From NCBI GenBank assembly GCA_964589175.1, contig CAZPRY010000006.1, positions 1-64,000 of the forward strand: a DNA stretch of 64,000 nucleotides. The letters are read 5' to 3'. A program made the translations under genes and the position numbers. The notes under the pieces were generated by a model that was not told the DNA's origin, made no database searches, and saw only the letters and a program-made list of their open reading frames with translations. This DNA comes from CAZPRY01 sp964589175. GTDB lineage: Bacteria > Fidelibacterota > UBA2242. Positions 25,176 through 35,777 of the stretch are shown piece by piece. Within the stretch, counting starts at the first letter, position 1; each line of letters starts with the position of its first letter.

Positions 25176-25934
25176 ATGAAATTTACGGATAAAAAAGTAC
25201 TGATCACCGGCGCGGCGCGGGGAATCGGCAAGGCCATCGCCAGGGAATTTGCCGCCGAAGGCGCCCGCGTGGCGCTGCATTACAAACATAGCACAACGGC
25301 AGCAGCGGAATTGCTGGAGACACTACCCGGCGGACCACACCTCAAAGTCCAGGCGGATGTTTCCAGCCCGGAAGACTGCCGGCAGCTGGTTCAGACGGTT
25401 GTGGAAGCCTTCGGCTGTATCGATATCTTGGTCAACAACGCCGGTATCTCCATTACTCACAACATCACGGAATGTAATTTCCCGGCCTGGGAATCCGCCT
25501 GGCGGACGACACTCGAGACGAACCTGGTCGGCCCGGTCAACCTGGCCTTCTGGGCGGTGAAGCACATGCTGCAACAGGGCGGCGGCCGCATCGTGAACAT
25601 TACTTCGCGTGGCGCGTTTCGCGGCGAGCCGGACAATCCGGCCTACGGCGCAGCCAAAGCCGGCCTCAACTCTTTCACACAGTCGATGGCCAAAGCGCTG
25701 GCGCCGTTTCATATTTTCGTGGCGGCTGTCGCGCCGGGATGGGTGGAAACCGATATGGCCGCCGAACTCCTGCCCGACGATGAATATCGGAAAGCGGCTA
25801 TGCAAAGCCCAACCGGACGCATGGCGCGCCCGCAAGAAATCGCTAAAACCGTGCTCTTCCTGGCCTCCGATGAGGTCGAACATATCACCGGCGCAATCGT
25901 GGATGTCAACGGGGCGTCATACCTGCGCAGTTAA
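25176..25934 (+). CDS. SDR-family oxidoreductase (FabG-like)
   Basis: A 252-aa short-chain dehydrogenase/reductase. The cofactor motif TGAARGIGKA lies at about 9-18, NNAGIS near 87-92, the catalytic Ser in NITSRGA (about 142-148) and YGAAK (about 159-163, Tyr and Lys). Closest in appearance to 3-oxoacyl-ACP reductase, but acyl-carrier genes are not adjacent, so the substrate is open. The ATG at 25176 with GGGG five bases before is preferred over TTG 25155 and ATG 25158. It overlaps tail-to-tail by four bases with the leftward gene at 25931. Confidence 0.88.
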   Translation: MKFTDKKVLITGAARGIGKAIAREFAAEGARVALHYKHSTTAAAELLETLPGGPHLKVQADVSSPEDCRQLVQTVVEAFGCIDILVNNAGISITHNITECNFPAWESAWRTTLETNLVGPVNLAFWAVKHMLQQGGGRIVNITSRGAFRGEPDNPAYGAAKAGLNSFTQSMAKALAPFHIFVAAVAPGWVETDMAAELLPDDEYRKAAMQSPTGRMARPQEIAKTVLFLASDEVEHITGAIVDVNGASYLRS

Positions 25935-27124
25935 AAGACATAGCCGATCTGCATCAGGCGAATATGATAAGCAGGATTTCCGCTGATTCGTGGAAATTCC
26001 TTGAGCCTCATGCTCTCCTTATCCCAGTATCCCCACAGGTACCAGCAGACAAACACCCCGAAATCCCAATAGAGTCGCTCGTCCAACTGCACAACGACCC
26101 CGAGACCGGCCCCCGGACCGACGCGGTAGAAGCTGCTTCGCCCTGTATTCGAATCCCCATAGGAATTGGGAACGCCATATTGATAATCGAAACCAGCTTC
26201 GAAATAGCCTGTTCCGGGGCTATCATCATTGCGCAAATAGCGCAGGCGGCTACCCAGCGAAATTACTTTACCGTCTCCGCGATTGTCCGCAAACCAGCGC
26301 CGGCTTTCTGTCGCCCTGTACGAAAAGGGAATCGTCATCGACAGTTTTTTATCCATGCAAAAGACGGACAAGGCGCCGCTGAAAGCCGGGCGGTCTTCAC
26401 GCATTTCCCAGAGCGGAAGCAGCGGGTTGACTTCGAAACCGATCCGTAGCCCCTTCCAACTGGGCTGATCCGGGGCATTCAGCAGCGGACTATCCACAAA
26501 GTACTCGATGCCGCCGCTCAAAATCAGGCCGCCGACATTGTACGCCCGGCCGTTGAAATAATCCTGGAAGCGGGAGTACCCATTGGAAACTCCCCAGTCA
26601 TTCTCGATCTTTTCATGGATATATTCCGCCTGCGCAAAGACCGATAAGACCGGCGTGAGTTCATAGGCGGCGGCACAGGCCAGCAGCAAGCCCGATTTCA
26701 TCTGCCACCCGGTCCAATGAAACAGTAGGAATTGATCCCAGTCATAAGACGTGCCGATACGGCCGGAAACATGATAGCGCTTTCCCTGGAAGAGTTTCTC
26801 AAGTCCAAGCGCATAGAAGGATTTGCAATAGATATCGTAACGTGACCGCCCACCGTATTCATAATCGACCCGGTAAGGAAAATTTCTTTGGATGCCTAAA
26901 AAGAAGCCGAAATCTCTGTGTTTGGGAAACGTCACAGACAGTTCTTCGCCGTACATACCGACGCACACCGGATAATTGAGATACTCCCGCACCAGGCGGC
27001 CCGTCGGGACAAACGCGCCGGCTTGTAGGCGGAAACGGACATCGGCGGCCTGAAGGGACGCGGCCAAAATGAAAGGGATGAGACAAACCCAAAATGAATT
27101 GAGCGCACATAATTTGAATCTCAT
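25931..27124 (-). CDS. outer-membrane beta-barrel protein
   Basis: A 397-aa protein with a cleavable signal peptide (ending near SLQAAD) and a body of alternating aromatic and polar strands ending in Phe (MQIGYVF), typical of outer-membrane barrels. No family recognised. Motifs such as RYLRNDDSPGTGYFEAGFDYQYG and YWDFGVFVCWYLWGYWD are strand-like. It stands alone, leftward, and ends tail-to-tail with the SDR gene. Between it and the mechanosensitive channel (27125-27414) I find no gene or clear signal. Confidence 0.65.
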   Translation of the reverse strand: MRFKLCALNSFWVCLIPFILAASLQAADVRFRLQAGAFVPTGRLVREYLNYPVCVGMYGEELSVTFPKHRDFGFFLGIQRNFPYRVDYEYGGRSRYDIYCKSFYALGLEKLFQGKRYHVSGRIGTSYDWDQFLLFHWTGWQMKSGLLLACAAAYELTPVLSVFAQAEYIHEKIENDWGVSNGYSRFQDYFNGRAYNVGGLILSGGIEYFVDSPLLNAPDQPSWKGLRIGFEVNPLLPLWEMREDRPAFSGALSVFCMDKKLSMTIPFSYRATESRRWFADNRGDGKVISLGSRLRYLRNDDSPGTGYFEAGFDYQYGVPNSYGDSNTGRSSFYRVGPGAGLGVVVQLDERLYWDFGVFVCWYLWGYWDKESMRLKEFPRISGNPAYHIRLMQIGYVF

Positions 27125-27414
27125 AAATCAATTTTTCTCCTATCGTGCTTCATCACAATTTTAATATGCGCCGCCGCGATGACAAAAAATTTTCGATCTC
27201 ACAGCCGTCGGAGCTAACAAAAAAGGGAGATTTTGCGCCTTTCAGTTTAGCAATTGATACAGGTAAAACGCAACAGCGGCCCGGCGGTTCCGGCCCGGAT
27301 GATTTGAAGTTAACAATCGGACATAAATTGATCCGGATTTTATATTGACAATCGAAAATTATCAGGCTGGAAAGCCTGATCCACGATTCGCAACTATCCG
27401 ATCGAGCGTTACAA

Positions 27415-28239
27415 TCAGGCGGTCTTTGCCGGTTTCGGCAGCTCCGGTTTTTCAGGAAAATACAGAACCCGTTGCGGAAAGGGGATCACGATGCCGGCGG
27501 CTTCGATCGCTTTTTTCAGCTTCCAGAGCATCTCCGTTTTCACACCGAACCATTCGGAGACCGGGCTCCAGAGTTTGATCGCGATAATGACGGAACTTTC
27601 CCCTAACTGTTCGACATAAACCAGCGGCGCCGGATTTATCAGAATATAAGGATGTTTTTGAATCTCCTGTTTGATAACAGCAATGGCCTTTTCGGCGTCA
27701 TCGCTATAGCGGATGCCGATCGTATACTCGAAGCGGCGGACGATATTGGCCTCATAGTTAGTGATATTATTGGTAAAAACCTTCTCGTTGGGCACGCGCA
27801 CGTAGAGACCTTCATAGGTGCGGATAATCGTCGAGATAATGCGTATATCTTCGACAACGCCGGTCGTGTTTTCGATATTGACCGCCTGGCCGATCCGAAT
27901 CGGCCGCTCAAAAAGCAGGAAAACGCCCGATACCAGGTTGCTGACGATGTTCTGGCTCGCAAAAGCCACGACAATACCGGTGATCCCGCCGGCCACCAGG
28001 AGACCTGAAAGTTTGAAATGCAGAATCCGCAGATCCGTGATGAAAGCAATGATGATGATCGTGTAGGTGATGGCCTTCAAAACCAGGTCAAGCGAATGCT
28101 TGCTGATCCGGTCCCGGAGCCTGCGGCGGGCGAACAATGTCAGCACTCTACCGATAAATACTGCAATCAGCATCACTACGCCAGCCTCAATCAATTCCAG
28201 GAACGTAACCGTCCCGAAGAGCACTTTATTCCAGATCAT
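27415..28239 (-). CDS. MscS-family mechanosensitive channel
   Basis: A 274-aa small-conductance mechanosensitive channel. The pore-lining helix is the Gly/Ala-rich AGGITGIVVAFASQNIVSN (about 86-104), followed by the beta domain DxVxI-like GQAVNIENTTGVVEDIRI. Three membrane helices precede it. It releases solutes on hypo-osmotic shock. ATG 28239 overlaps the stop of the DUF432-like gene (ATGA), a link known in other genomes. A GTG at 28248 would extend it by three residues. A purine-rich GTGGGG precedes the ATG. Confidence 0.9.
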   Translation of the reverse strand: MIWNKVLFGTVTFLELIEAGVVMLIAVFIGRVLTLFARRRLRDRISKHSLDLVLKAITYTIIIIAFITDLRILHFKLSGLLVAGGITGIVVAFASQNIVSNLVSGVFLLFERPIRIGQAVNIENTTGVVEDIRIISTIIRTYEGLYVRVPNEKVFTNNITNYEANIVRRFEYTIGIRYSDDAEKAIAVIKQEIQKHPYILINPAPLVYVEQLGESSVIIAIKLWSPVSEWFGVKTEMLWKLKKAIEAAGIVIPFPQRVLYFPEKPELPKPAKTA

Positions 28240-28952
28240 AGTCCCCACTCCATGCTGAATTTATGTGATCCGATCTGCATACGGCCGGACGAGAAATACT
28301 CCTGGGCCTTCTGCATACCCTTGCGCAGCGGCAGGTCCACGGCGTATGTTTCCGCATGGCTCGGATCGATGAGATTCATTTCCATATTCATCGCCACAAA
28401 CTCTTTATCGTAGTATAACTTCATCGCGTAGGCGCTCAGTATCGTCCGGGTGACCTGAATCCAGTGAGGGCTGGAATTATGAACGGTCAACTGCAGCCAG
28501 GCCCTGTCCGGAGTCGGCGCATCACTCGGCAACTGGGCGAAGATATCACTCTGGTAATGCTTGCACAGGATCCCATTGGTGATATTCCCGTAGAGGGTGA
28601 ACTTGGGGGTTCCCAGGGTGAAAACGTCGGCCAGTTCCGGCAGCGTTTCCTTTTTGGCGCTAAGCAGGTAAACGGCAATTTCCAGCGGCACGTTCAGGAA
28701 TATCTTCCGTTTTTCACGGGATTCCACCAGCAGCGGGCGGTTGAACTCAATCATCAGGTTATGGGTCATGATTTTGGGCAGGTGGAGCGGTTCCACCGGA
28801 CTGAGCTGCAAACGACACTTCGAAACCAGCAGGTATTTTTCCAGGCTTCCCGGCTGCGATCTCCGATAGAAAACCGTATCGCCGCGGTTCTCCACCTCCA
28901 GGCTGATATTATCACGCTCCAGATGAAACGGCACATTATACACTCCAAACAT
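28236..28952 (-). CDS. DUF432-like protein coupled to MscS
   Basis: A 238-aa protein that I tentatively place in DUF432, a family of unknown function that occurs next to mechanosensitive channels. It begins MFGVYNVPFHLE and contains FLNVPLEIAVYLL and YGNITNGILCKHY, with mixed beta pattern and no membrane helix. The stop overlaps the channel's ATG, so both are made together. Role in gating or in sensing is inference from the pairing. The ATG is at 28952. A 70-base gap separates it from the TamA gene. Confidence 0.65.
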   Translation of the reverse strand: MFGVYNVPFHLERDNISLEVENRGDTVFYRRSQPGSLEKYLLVSKCRLQLSPVEPLHLPKIMTHNLMIEFNRPLLVESREKRKIFLNVPLEIAVYLLSAKKETLPELADVFTLGTPKFTLYGNITNGILCKHYQSDIFAQLPSDAPTPDRAWLQLTVHNSSPHWIQVTRTILSAYAMKLYYDKEFVAMNMEMNLIDPSHAETYAVDLPLRKGMQKAQEYFSSGRMQIGSHKFSMEWGL

Positions 28953-29022
28953 TCGCGCACTCCTCTATTATGTAATGATTCATCATGGATTCATCCTATT
29001 AAACATAAAGTCAAATCCTGTT

Positions 29023-30810
29023 TTAAAAAGACTGTCCCATACTCAGATACCAGAGTCCGCTCTCGATCCCGCTCCGGGGATAAATCCGGACGGCATAATC
29101 GACCCGGACCAGTCCGATCGGTGAATCGTAGCGGATTCCGAGTCCTACCGCGTTTTCCAGGGTCGTCATCCGGATTGACGCCTTTCTATCCCATACATTC
29201 CCGGCGTCCAAAAAGCATTCCAGCCCCAGGCCCTTGTAAACCGCTTTTCGCATTTCAATTACATTCCAGACCGTCTTATAAATTCCGCCGGTCGGAATGC
29301 CCGCCGAATCCAGCGGGCCCAGACGTTGATAGCGGAAGGAGCGCATCACGTTCGGACCGCCGGCATAGTAGCGCTCATTCAAAGAAACCGAGGCGATCCC
29401 CTCTGCGGCGGAGATCCAGCCCAGGTCGATACCCGATCCGAACGTTAATGATGAAGACGGAGAATAGAAATATTTCAGTTCGAGATTCGTACGATAGAAG
29501 GAATTCAAACCCTGCAGGATCGTACCCGCCAATTCATTACTCCATTCTATATAACAACCGGATTTGGTGGCAAAGAGGTTATCCCGCGTATCGTACTTCA
29601 AGGCCAGTTTGAGGCTGCGGATATTGCTCTTCATCTCATCCGGGATGGCCGCCACCCGAATATGACTGAGGCGGAAATCTTCATACCGATAGGTTATCGT
29701 CGCCGAAGAACGCTTGTCGATACTGCGCCCGACGGTTGCCCGCCCGCCGCTCTGCAGCAGGTCGTAACCGGGCTGGTTTAGAAATTCCGTGGACAGATTC
29801 AAATCGGTCCGCCAGCGCGTCGCGAACGTCCAGGGTTCCGTGAAGGAGATTTCGACGCCCCGCTCGATGAAACTCAATTTTGAAGCAAAACCGATCTTTT
29901 GCCCGCGGCCGCGCAGATTCGTGTAAAAAACCTCCATTTTGCCACGTAACTGATCTATGGTTCCGTATCCGATGGAGACGTTGAATTCACCGAATTTGTT
30001 CTCTTTAACTTCGATCAAAGCGTCCTTCGTGCCCGCTATCTTTCCGCCCGGTATCGCCGGCCGGATAAAGACGCTGCTAAACAATCCGGTCAGGTAGAGT
30101 TTGCGCTGCGATTCCATTAGCCGGGAATAATTGATCACCTCGCCGGAGTGAAAGGACAACTCCCGGACGACAACGTTCTCGCGGGTCTTTTCCAATCCCT
30201 GGATAATTACGGAATTGACCCGGAATTGCTCCTTTTCGGCAATCACGAAATCGACCAGCGCTAGATGCGTCCCGGCTTTAACCTTTATCTCCGGGACAAT
30301 TTCGGCATCCAGGTAGCCCCGGTCGGCATAGTAGCGCATCAAAGCCAGGTTGGAGTTCTCGATGTTTTTGCGGCGCAGCGGATCGCCCGCTTTGACCGTT
30401 ATCAAGCCCAGCAAAACGCTGTCGGAGACGGCCATGTTGCCCAGCAGGTTGACGGCTTCGATATGAGTGCGCTCGCCCTCCGTGATGCGGATAAAGATAC
30501 GCGCCTGGCGTTTGACGCTGTCGATCTCAACCTTGTGATCCTCTACTTTCGCCTCGAGGAATCCGCGTTGCTGGTAGTACAGTTCCAAACTCCGCAAATC
30601 CTGGAGCAGGATTTCGCTATTGTAAAATTTCCGGTAGAGCAAACGCGACGGCCGCCCGAGCATCGCCGGGTAGAGTTGCGGCGGCTTATAAACGCGCGTC
30701 CCCTCGATCTCCACGGAGCGGATCACGGTCCTTTTCGGCCGACGCGCAAAGGCCGCCGATGCCAGCACCAGAACCATGAGTAGGATATACAGGAGTTTGG
30801 AGCGTTTCAT
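29023..30810 (-). CDS. tamA: BamA/TamA-family outer-membrane protein
   Basis: A 595-aa Omp85-family protein. An N-terminal signal (AFARR...) is followed by about three POTRA-like repeats (about 28-245: RSVEIEGTRVY, THIEAVNLLGN, FRVNSVIIQGLEKTRENVV) and then a 16-strand-like barrel ending in Phe (SMGQSF), with YDTRDNLFATKSG and GGPNVMRSFRYQRLGP in the barrel. Its pairing with the TamB gene (stop of tamB overlaps this ATG) shows it is the TamA-type partner that moves substrates or lipids across the envelope, not the essential BamA. Confidence 0.85.
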   Translation of the reverse strand: MKRSKLLYILLMVLVLASAAFARRPKRTVIRSVEIEGTRVYKPPQLYPAMLGRPSRLLYRKFYNSEILLQDLRSLELYYQQRGFLEAKVEDHKVEIDSVKRQARIFIRITEGERTHIEAVNLLGNMAVSDSVLLGLITVKAGDPLRRKNIENSNLALMRYYADRGYLDAEIVPEIKVKAGTHLALVDFVIAEKEQFRVNSVIIQGLEKTRENVVVRELSFHSGEVINYSRLMESQRKLYLTGLFSSVFIRPAIPGGKIAGTKDALIEVKENKFGEFNVSIGYGTIDQLRGKMEVFYTNLRGRGQKIGFASKLSFIERGVEISFTEPWTFATRWRTDLNLSTEFLNQPGYDLLQSGGRATVGRSIDKRSSATITYRYEDFRLSHIRVAAIPDEMKSNIRSLKLALKYDTRDNLFATKSGCYIEWSNELAGTILQGLNSFYRTNLELKYFYSPSSSLTFGSGIDLGWISAAEGIASVSLNERYYAGGPNVMRSFRYQRLGPLDSAGIPTGGIYKTVWNVIEMRKAVYKGLGLECFLDAGNVWDRKASIRMTTLENAVGLGIRYDSPIGLVRVDYAVRIYPRSGIESGLWYLSMGQSF

Positions 30811-33800
30811 TTGAATTTCAGTTTATATTTCAGATCGATGCCCGAACGTCCCCGCTGATCGGTCTGACCTTCGAGTGAAAAATTTTCATCCAGTTTATAA
30901 TCCAGGCGGATACTCTGTTCGTTCATTTTGCCTACGGTGGTCATGTAAGTAATCGACATTTTATCGCTAAGCTTCTTCGAAGCCAGCAGCTGGGGGCCCC
31001 AGGATTTTCCAAACTGGAACAGATTCCCTTCGATACTCATCTGCTCCAAACCGAGATAATTGCCGACTTTACTGGAGGTATAGGCTGAAATTTTCTGGCT
31101 CGAGTAATCCGCCAACCGCTCCTGAATTACCTGGCTCCAGTTGGTCCCGGCATCTCCCCGGCTGCCGGCCAGTTGGTCGCGGGTCGCCCCGATGGTCAGC
31201 AGTGAGATGATATCGCCCCGGTCGAGCGACGGATCGGAGCTGAGGTCCATAACGATTTTGTCGGCCGGACCGCTCAAAGCCAGTGATACTTTATACGAAG
31301 TACGCGACAGGGTTTGATAACTCTTGATCTCCGCTTCCGCGAGGAAATCGATGATCGGATTGATCCGGTTCGGATCGGTAAAATCCATTATGCCTTTACT
31401 GACTTTGAAGCGGCGATCAAGATAGAGTATGTAGCCCTCCTCGATTGTCAAACGTCCTGCGACGGCCGGATCGGCCAGCGAACCGATCAGCATCAGCTGC
31501 GGCTTCAGGCGGACGCGCGCCAGGTTATTGTCAACCCAGATTTTCTTACTTTCCCGGATACGTATATTCAGGCGCGTATTGGCAACGATCGGGGAGGGCG
31601 CCGGGACTGGACGATCTGCGTTCTGAATATAAGTCACGAGGGCGGTCGGTTGAAAATTGGTTTTGAAGCGCGACTCCCCCAGAACGATATCGCCCTCCAG
31701 ATCGAAGTAATTATTGCGCTTCTTGTAGCTTAAATCCGCCTGATCCACGATGATGGAAAACTGACGCGGCTTCGCGTAACTGATGTTATTCAGCGACGCG
31801 CGAACATCCAGATCGGTGATATTGCGTCCCTCATAAGCCAGCAGACCTTTGGCGGTGACCGACCCTTTATTGAATCGCATGAAAAGCGTATCCAGGTCCA
31901 TCTCTTTATTGACAAAGCGCAATTTTACCAACCCGTGATCGAAAGTCTCCGGGATGGCTGCGGGACGGAAAGCCAGGTCGTTCAGGGTCAGGTTGCCGGT
32001 AATGGCAGGATCCTGTAACTGCCCCCGCAGCGAGACTTGCATTTCCAGCCGGCCGGACAGGTCCTGAACGTCCGTGAGAAAAGCCTGCATATGACTGAGG
32101 TCAAAGTCATTTACCATCAATGCGGCGTCGACCGTTTCCGTGGACACCGTTCCGCGGCCCTCCAGAACATTCTGCCCGGAAACCGCGACCGTCAAGCGGG
32201 TTTTGAACTGTTTCCAGTCCTGCGTAATCAATTGACCCTCGGCGTGCAGGGGCTGCTGGGCGATACTGGCATCCAGGCGATCGAGCGTCAATATCGAATC
32301 CGCCAGGCTGATGCTGCCATTGATCTCCGTTATGGGCAATGTCTGGCTGGACAGCGTCAGAGCACCCTTGTTGAGTTCCAGCTTGCCCGTCAATTGCGGC
32401 GCAGCATATTCACCCCGCATCCGGATATTGGCGTTGATATCGCCCTCCAGCAGGTAGTAGGTCCCCAGGATTTCGTTTAGAACGGATATATCCAGATCGT
32501 GCAGACGCAAAACAGCATCCAGGGTTTTTGCGTCGCCAGAGCCTTCGGCGCTCAAGACTTCGTGGCCGTTGATGGCACATTCCACCGATGCACGCGCACT
32601 TTTAAAATCTTTCGTATTTACGAAACCGGTGATGGCAAACGACCGGTTTTCCATGCTGAAATTAAACACATCCAGAGTAAGCTGCTCTTCACTGAACCGG
32701 GCTTCAAGCCGGATATCCCGCAACGGCGCCATTTCCTCACCCACCGTGAGACCGCCATCCCTTAAAACCATCCGCCCCTTGACGGAAGGCTTCCCAATCC
32801 GGCCACTCCAGTCCAAAGCATAAATGCACATTCCGTTCACAGAGATCCGGTCCGGGAGAAACGCCTTGAAAAGCGCCAGGTCCAGCCCGTCGGATTCGAT
32901 GTGTCCGCGCGTTATGTTCTTCTTATCAAATGTAAATTTGCCGTTCTCGTCGCGACTCAGTTGCACTTCAAAATTCGCCTTGCTCTCGTTGCCGTGGTGG
33001 CTGAACGTAAAAGCGGGCACGCTGATACGATCGTTCTCAAAACGGAAATTGGCCTGCAGCGCTTCCATCTGTAACTCGCGGTAGGCCGGTTCGCGTACGG
33101 TCATTTTCCCCGCCAGGCGCGGCGCTGCCGGTGTTCCCATAAAAGTGATCTCAGTGGCCAGCGTGCCGCCGAAAGTCTCCAGCGGGGCGTAGAAATACTG
33201 CAATTCGGCGACGTTAAAGTCTTCAATCGTCAGATTGCCTTTCCAGTTCAGTGAATCCGCCAGGTTGAAAGTAACCCCAATCCTGGCCTTAAACGGTTCC
33301 AGCAGCTGCCGGCGCGGATCGTAACGATTGACGCGTAAAGCCAGGCTGCCGCTGCGGGTCAGCAGATTGGCCCGCCCGGAGAGATCCAGCGCCAGGGTAT
33401 CCCGGTACAACAGCGCCTCCTGGACCACGACTTCCGATTTGTCAACCGTGAGTTTGACCTCGAGGCCGTCGGCTGCAAATTGATCATAGCGCAGATTCGC
33501 CAGCCGTGCCGAGAAATCTCCTGTCGGCGACTGCAGCGAACCGCTCAGGGTGCCCTGATATTCCAGGCTCCCGTAAAGTTTATCGATCCGAATAGGGGCG
33601 CGCAGGGAGCTGAGTTCGGACAACTTGCCGGTGATGCGGCCGCTGCGAAGCAAGAGTTCACCGTCGGCGTAGAGAATATCGGCTTCCAATTCATCCACTG
33701 GAAAGTTGGCATAGACCAGCTTCCCGCCACTGATCTGCGCGTCGATCACCGGGTTTTCGATGTCTCCGGCGAGCGTGCCGTCGGCATACAGCGAACCCTT

Positions 33801-35471
33801 CAGATCCGGAATGTTGACCAGGTTGGCGAGCGGTTCCAGATCGTCGATCCGGATCCGGTAATCTCCCCGGATTGCATTCCCCGAAAGGGAGGCCTGTCCG
33901 CGGATCTCAGTTTGGGTGTATTGCAGCCGGTAATTTAATAGCCCGTTCTGAAGTGTGAGATTGGAGGTCAAATCTTCGAGCGCTACGGATTGATACGAAA
34001 TTTCCGTAATCCGCAAATCCGCGGTCATCTCAATCCCGGCCGGATCGGACAGAGGACCACTCGACCGGACATCTCCCGTCACGATACCATGATAGTGAGA
34101 TGTTTGCCGGTAGAAGTCGCACCATAATTGCTCAAAACTCAGCCGGTCTACCGACAGGTGCAGGGCATGCTGATAATTTGTATCCAGCTTCAGCCAGCCG
34201 TCGCCCTGCACGAGACCGTACAGAGATTCAAACGACAGGTTTGGAAAAGTGATCATCTTTTCGTTCATCCGGAAGCGGATATTTCCCTTGTGCAGCTCGT
34301 AACAAGCCAGGGCCAGATAAGGAAAATCCAAACCGGCTTCGATGGATGGGTTTTGCGCTGTGCCGCTGACCGTCGCGGTCAGGGCGATTTCTCCGCGCAC
34401 CGGAAAAATCGCCTCGGGCAGGCTTTCGCGGAACAATTCGGCGGCCAGCTGCGGATCGCCATTCAGCCGCAACTGCAGCTGCATTTCCGGCGCTTCGGGC
34501 TCCAGAAGGATACTTCCCGAAGCCAGCAGCTGGAGTTGCAGCAGGTCGAGTTGCAGGTGCTCCAGCCGGACCGATGGCTTCTGCAGAGCGCCGCTGATCT
34601 GCCATTGCCCCTCAAATTCCCCACCGGGATAATCGGCTAATTGAGGCAGGTAATTGCGGATCAACTCCTGCAGCGTCGCGGTGTTTCCGTGCATGGAGAG
34701 CGAGGCCTCGATCCCAGGAGAATCCCCGGATAAATCCAGCCAGCCGCTGCCGGCGATTTCATTCCCGAATGGCGTAAGCGCAAGCCGGCTAATTTCCAGC
34801 ATTTCGTTCGTGTATATGCAGTTCAGATCCACCGCCCGGAACGGAATCAGCGTTTCCCGGTAGAGTATGCGGGAAGAGTCGGAATGCAGTTCAACCTGAA
34901 ATGTCTGGGAATCGGGTTGATTCAGTTGGAGCGCCAGCGCCTGAATCGTCGCATCGAGGGGCAGGCTGATTTCGTTGTAATGCAAACGGCTATGCCCGAC
35001 CTGCAATTTTTCGAATATCACCTCAAACGCCGCCGGCGTTTTGATGCTGTCCGGCGTTTGCGCCAGGAGGTCATGGGGAAGATTGTAGGTACCCGCGCTA
35101 TCCTTTATAAGGTCAACCTCCAATTCGTCTATGATCAGCGAACGGATAATCAGCTTGCGTTTCAGTAATTGCCCGAAACGATAGTAAACGTCCACTTGTG
35201 CAGCCGAGAGCAGCTTCGATGTCGACTCCGGGCTTTGGACTTCCAGTTTACTAATGCGAATCCGGGAGAGCAGATTCGTCTCGAAAACGCCAATGCGTAC
35301 CGTGATGCCCAGGCTTTTATACACCTGAGATTCGATCCGCCGCCTCAGCCAGTTTTCCCCCGGCTTGATCGTCAACATACTGAGCGCAAACAGCAGCACG
35401 ATGACCAGCGCTCCCAGTAGAACGATAATAGCCCGGATACCCCGGGAACAGATGCTTCGAAACCGGCTCAA
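30807..35471 (-). CDS. tamB: TamB-like inner-membrane translocation protein (AsmA-like)
   Basis: A 1554-aa protein with one N-terminal membrane helix (about 12-34), a very long beta-helical AsmA-like middle made of many repeated strand modules, and the conserved C-terminal DUF490-type region (about 1250-1554; note TNFQPTALVTYIQNADRPV and LDLTGPADKIVMDLSSDPS-like ALSGPADKIVMDLSSDPSLD). It spans the periplasm and carries lipid or outer-membrane protein traffic with TamA. TTG start at 35471 with GAAGAG upstream, because no ATG precedes the membrane helix. Its stop overlaps the tamA start. The 306-base stretch after 35471 has no recognised gene. Confidence 0.87.
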   Translation of the reverse strand: MSRFRSICSRGIRAIIVLLGALVIVLLFALSMLTIKPGENWLRRRIESQVYKSLGITVRIGVFETNLLSRIRISKLEVQSPESTSKLLSAAQVDVYYRFGQLLKRKLIIRSLIIDELEVDLIKDSAGTYNLPHDLLAQTPDSIKTPAAFEVIFEKLQVGHSRLHYNEISLPLDATIQALALQLNQPDSQTFQVELHSDSSRILYRETLIPFRAVDLNCIYTNEMLEISRLALTPFGNEIAGSGWLDLSGDSPGIEASLSMHGNTATLQELIRNYLPQLADYPGGEFEGQWQISGALQKPSVRLEHLQLDLLQLQLLASGSILLEPEAPEMQLQLRLNGDPQLAAELFRESLPEAIFPVRGEIALTATVSGTAQNPSIEAGLDFPYLALACYELHKGNIRFRMNEKMITFPNLSFESLYGLVQGDGWLKLDTNYQHALHLSVDRLSFEQLWCDFYRQTSHYHGIVTGDVRSSGPLSDPAGIEMTADLRITEISYQSVALEDLTSNLTLQNGLLNYRLQYTQTEIRGQASLSGNAIRGDYRIRIDDLEPLANLVNIPDLKGSLYADGTLAGDIENPVIDAQISGGKLVYANFPVDELEADILYADGELLLRSGRITGKLSELSSLRAPIRIDKLYGSLEYQGTLSGSLQSPTGDFSARLANLRYDQFAADGLEVKLTVDKSEVVVQEALLYRDTLALDLSGRANLLTRSGSLALRVNRYDPRRQLLEPFKARIGVTFNLADSLNWKGNLTIEDFNVAELQYFYAPLETFGGTLATEITFMGTPAAPRLAGKMTVREPAYRELQMEALQANFRFENDRISVPAFTFSHHGNESKANFEVQLSRDENGKFTFDKKNITRGHIESDGLDLALFKAFLPDRISVNGMCIYALDWSGRIGKPSVKGRMVLRDGGLTVGEEMAPLRDIRLEARFSEEQLTLDVFNFSMENRSFAITGFVNTKDFKSARASVECAINGHEVLSAEGSGDAKTLDAVLRLHDLDISVLNEILGTYYLLEGDINANIRMRGEYAAPQLTGKLELNKGALTLSSQTLPITEINGSISLADSILTLDRLDASIAQQPLHAEGQLITQDWKQFKTRLTVAVSGQNVLEGRGTVSTETVDAALMVNDFDLSHMQAFLTDVQDLSGRLEMQVSLRGQLQDPAITGNLTLNDLAFRPAAIPETFDHGLVKLRFVNKEMDLDTLFMRFNKGSVTAKGLLAYEGRNITDLDVRASLNNISYAKPRQFSIIVDQADLSYKKRNNYFDLEGDIVLGESRFKTNFQPTALVTYIQNADRPVPAPSPIVANTRLNIRIRESKKIWVDNNLARVRLKPQLMLIGSLADPAVAGRLTIEEGYILYLDRRFKVSKGIMDFTDPNRINPIIDFLAEAEIKSYQTLSRTSYKVSLALSGPADKIVMDLSSDPSLDRGDIISLLTIGATRDQLAGSRGDAGTNWSQVIQERLADYSSQKISAYTSSKVGNYLGLEQMSIEGNLFQFGKSWGPQLLASKKLSDKMSITYMTTVGKMNEQSIRLDYKLDENFSLEGQTDQRGRSGIDLKYKLKFK

Positions 35472-35777
35472 CGGATTCTCTTCGTGATCAGAATACCACC
35501 CACTTTCAATCCTGTTCTATTGGGCAGGGTGTCATAAAATGCATTCGATACAAACATCAATAGAGCAAATCAACCTTACTGCGCGAAAATCTGCGTTTCT
35601 AATACTTTGGATATTAACAGGTTTGAAAACATAATGCAAAAGATATTCGAGCAGTCACCCGGCCGGCAGCGGTTATGACAATGCCCACATTTTGTGTCGA
35701 ATTTACTACGGTTTTTCAGATCCGGAATGACTAAATTCTGCCCGTTGTTTGTATCGTTTTTGTAAAAGGAGGCAGAA

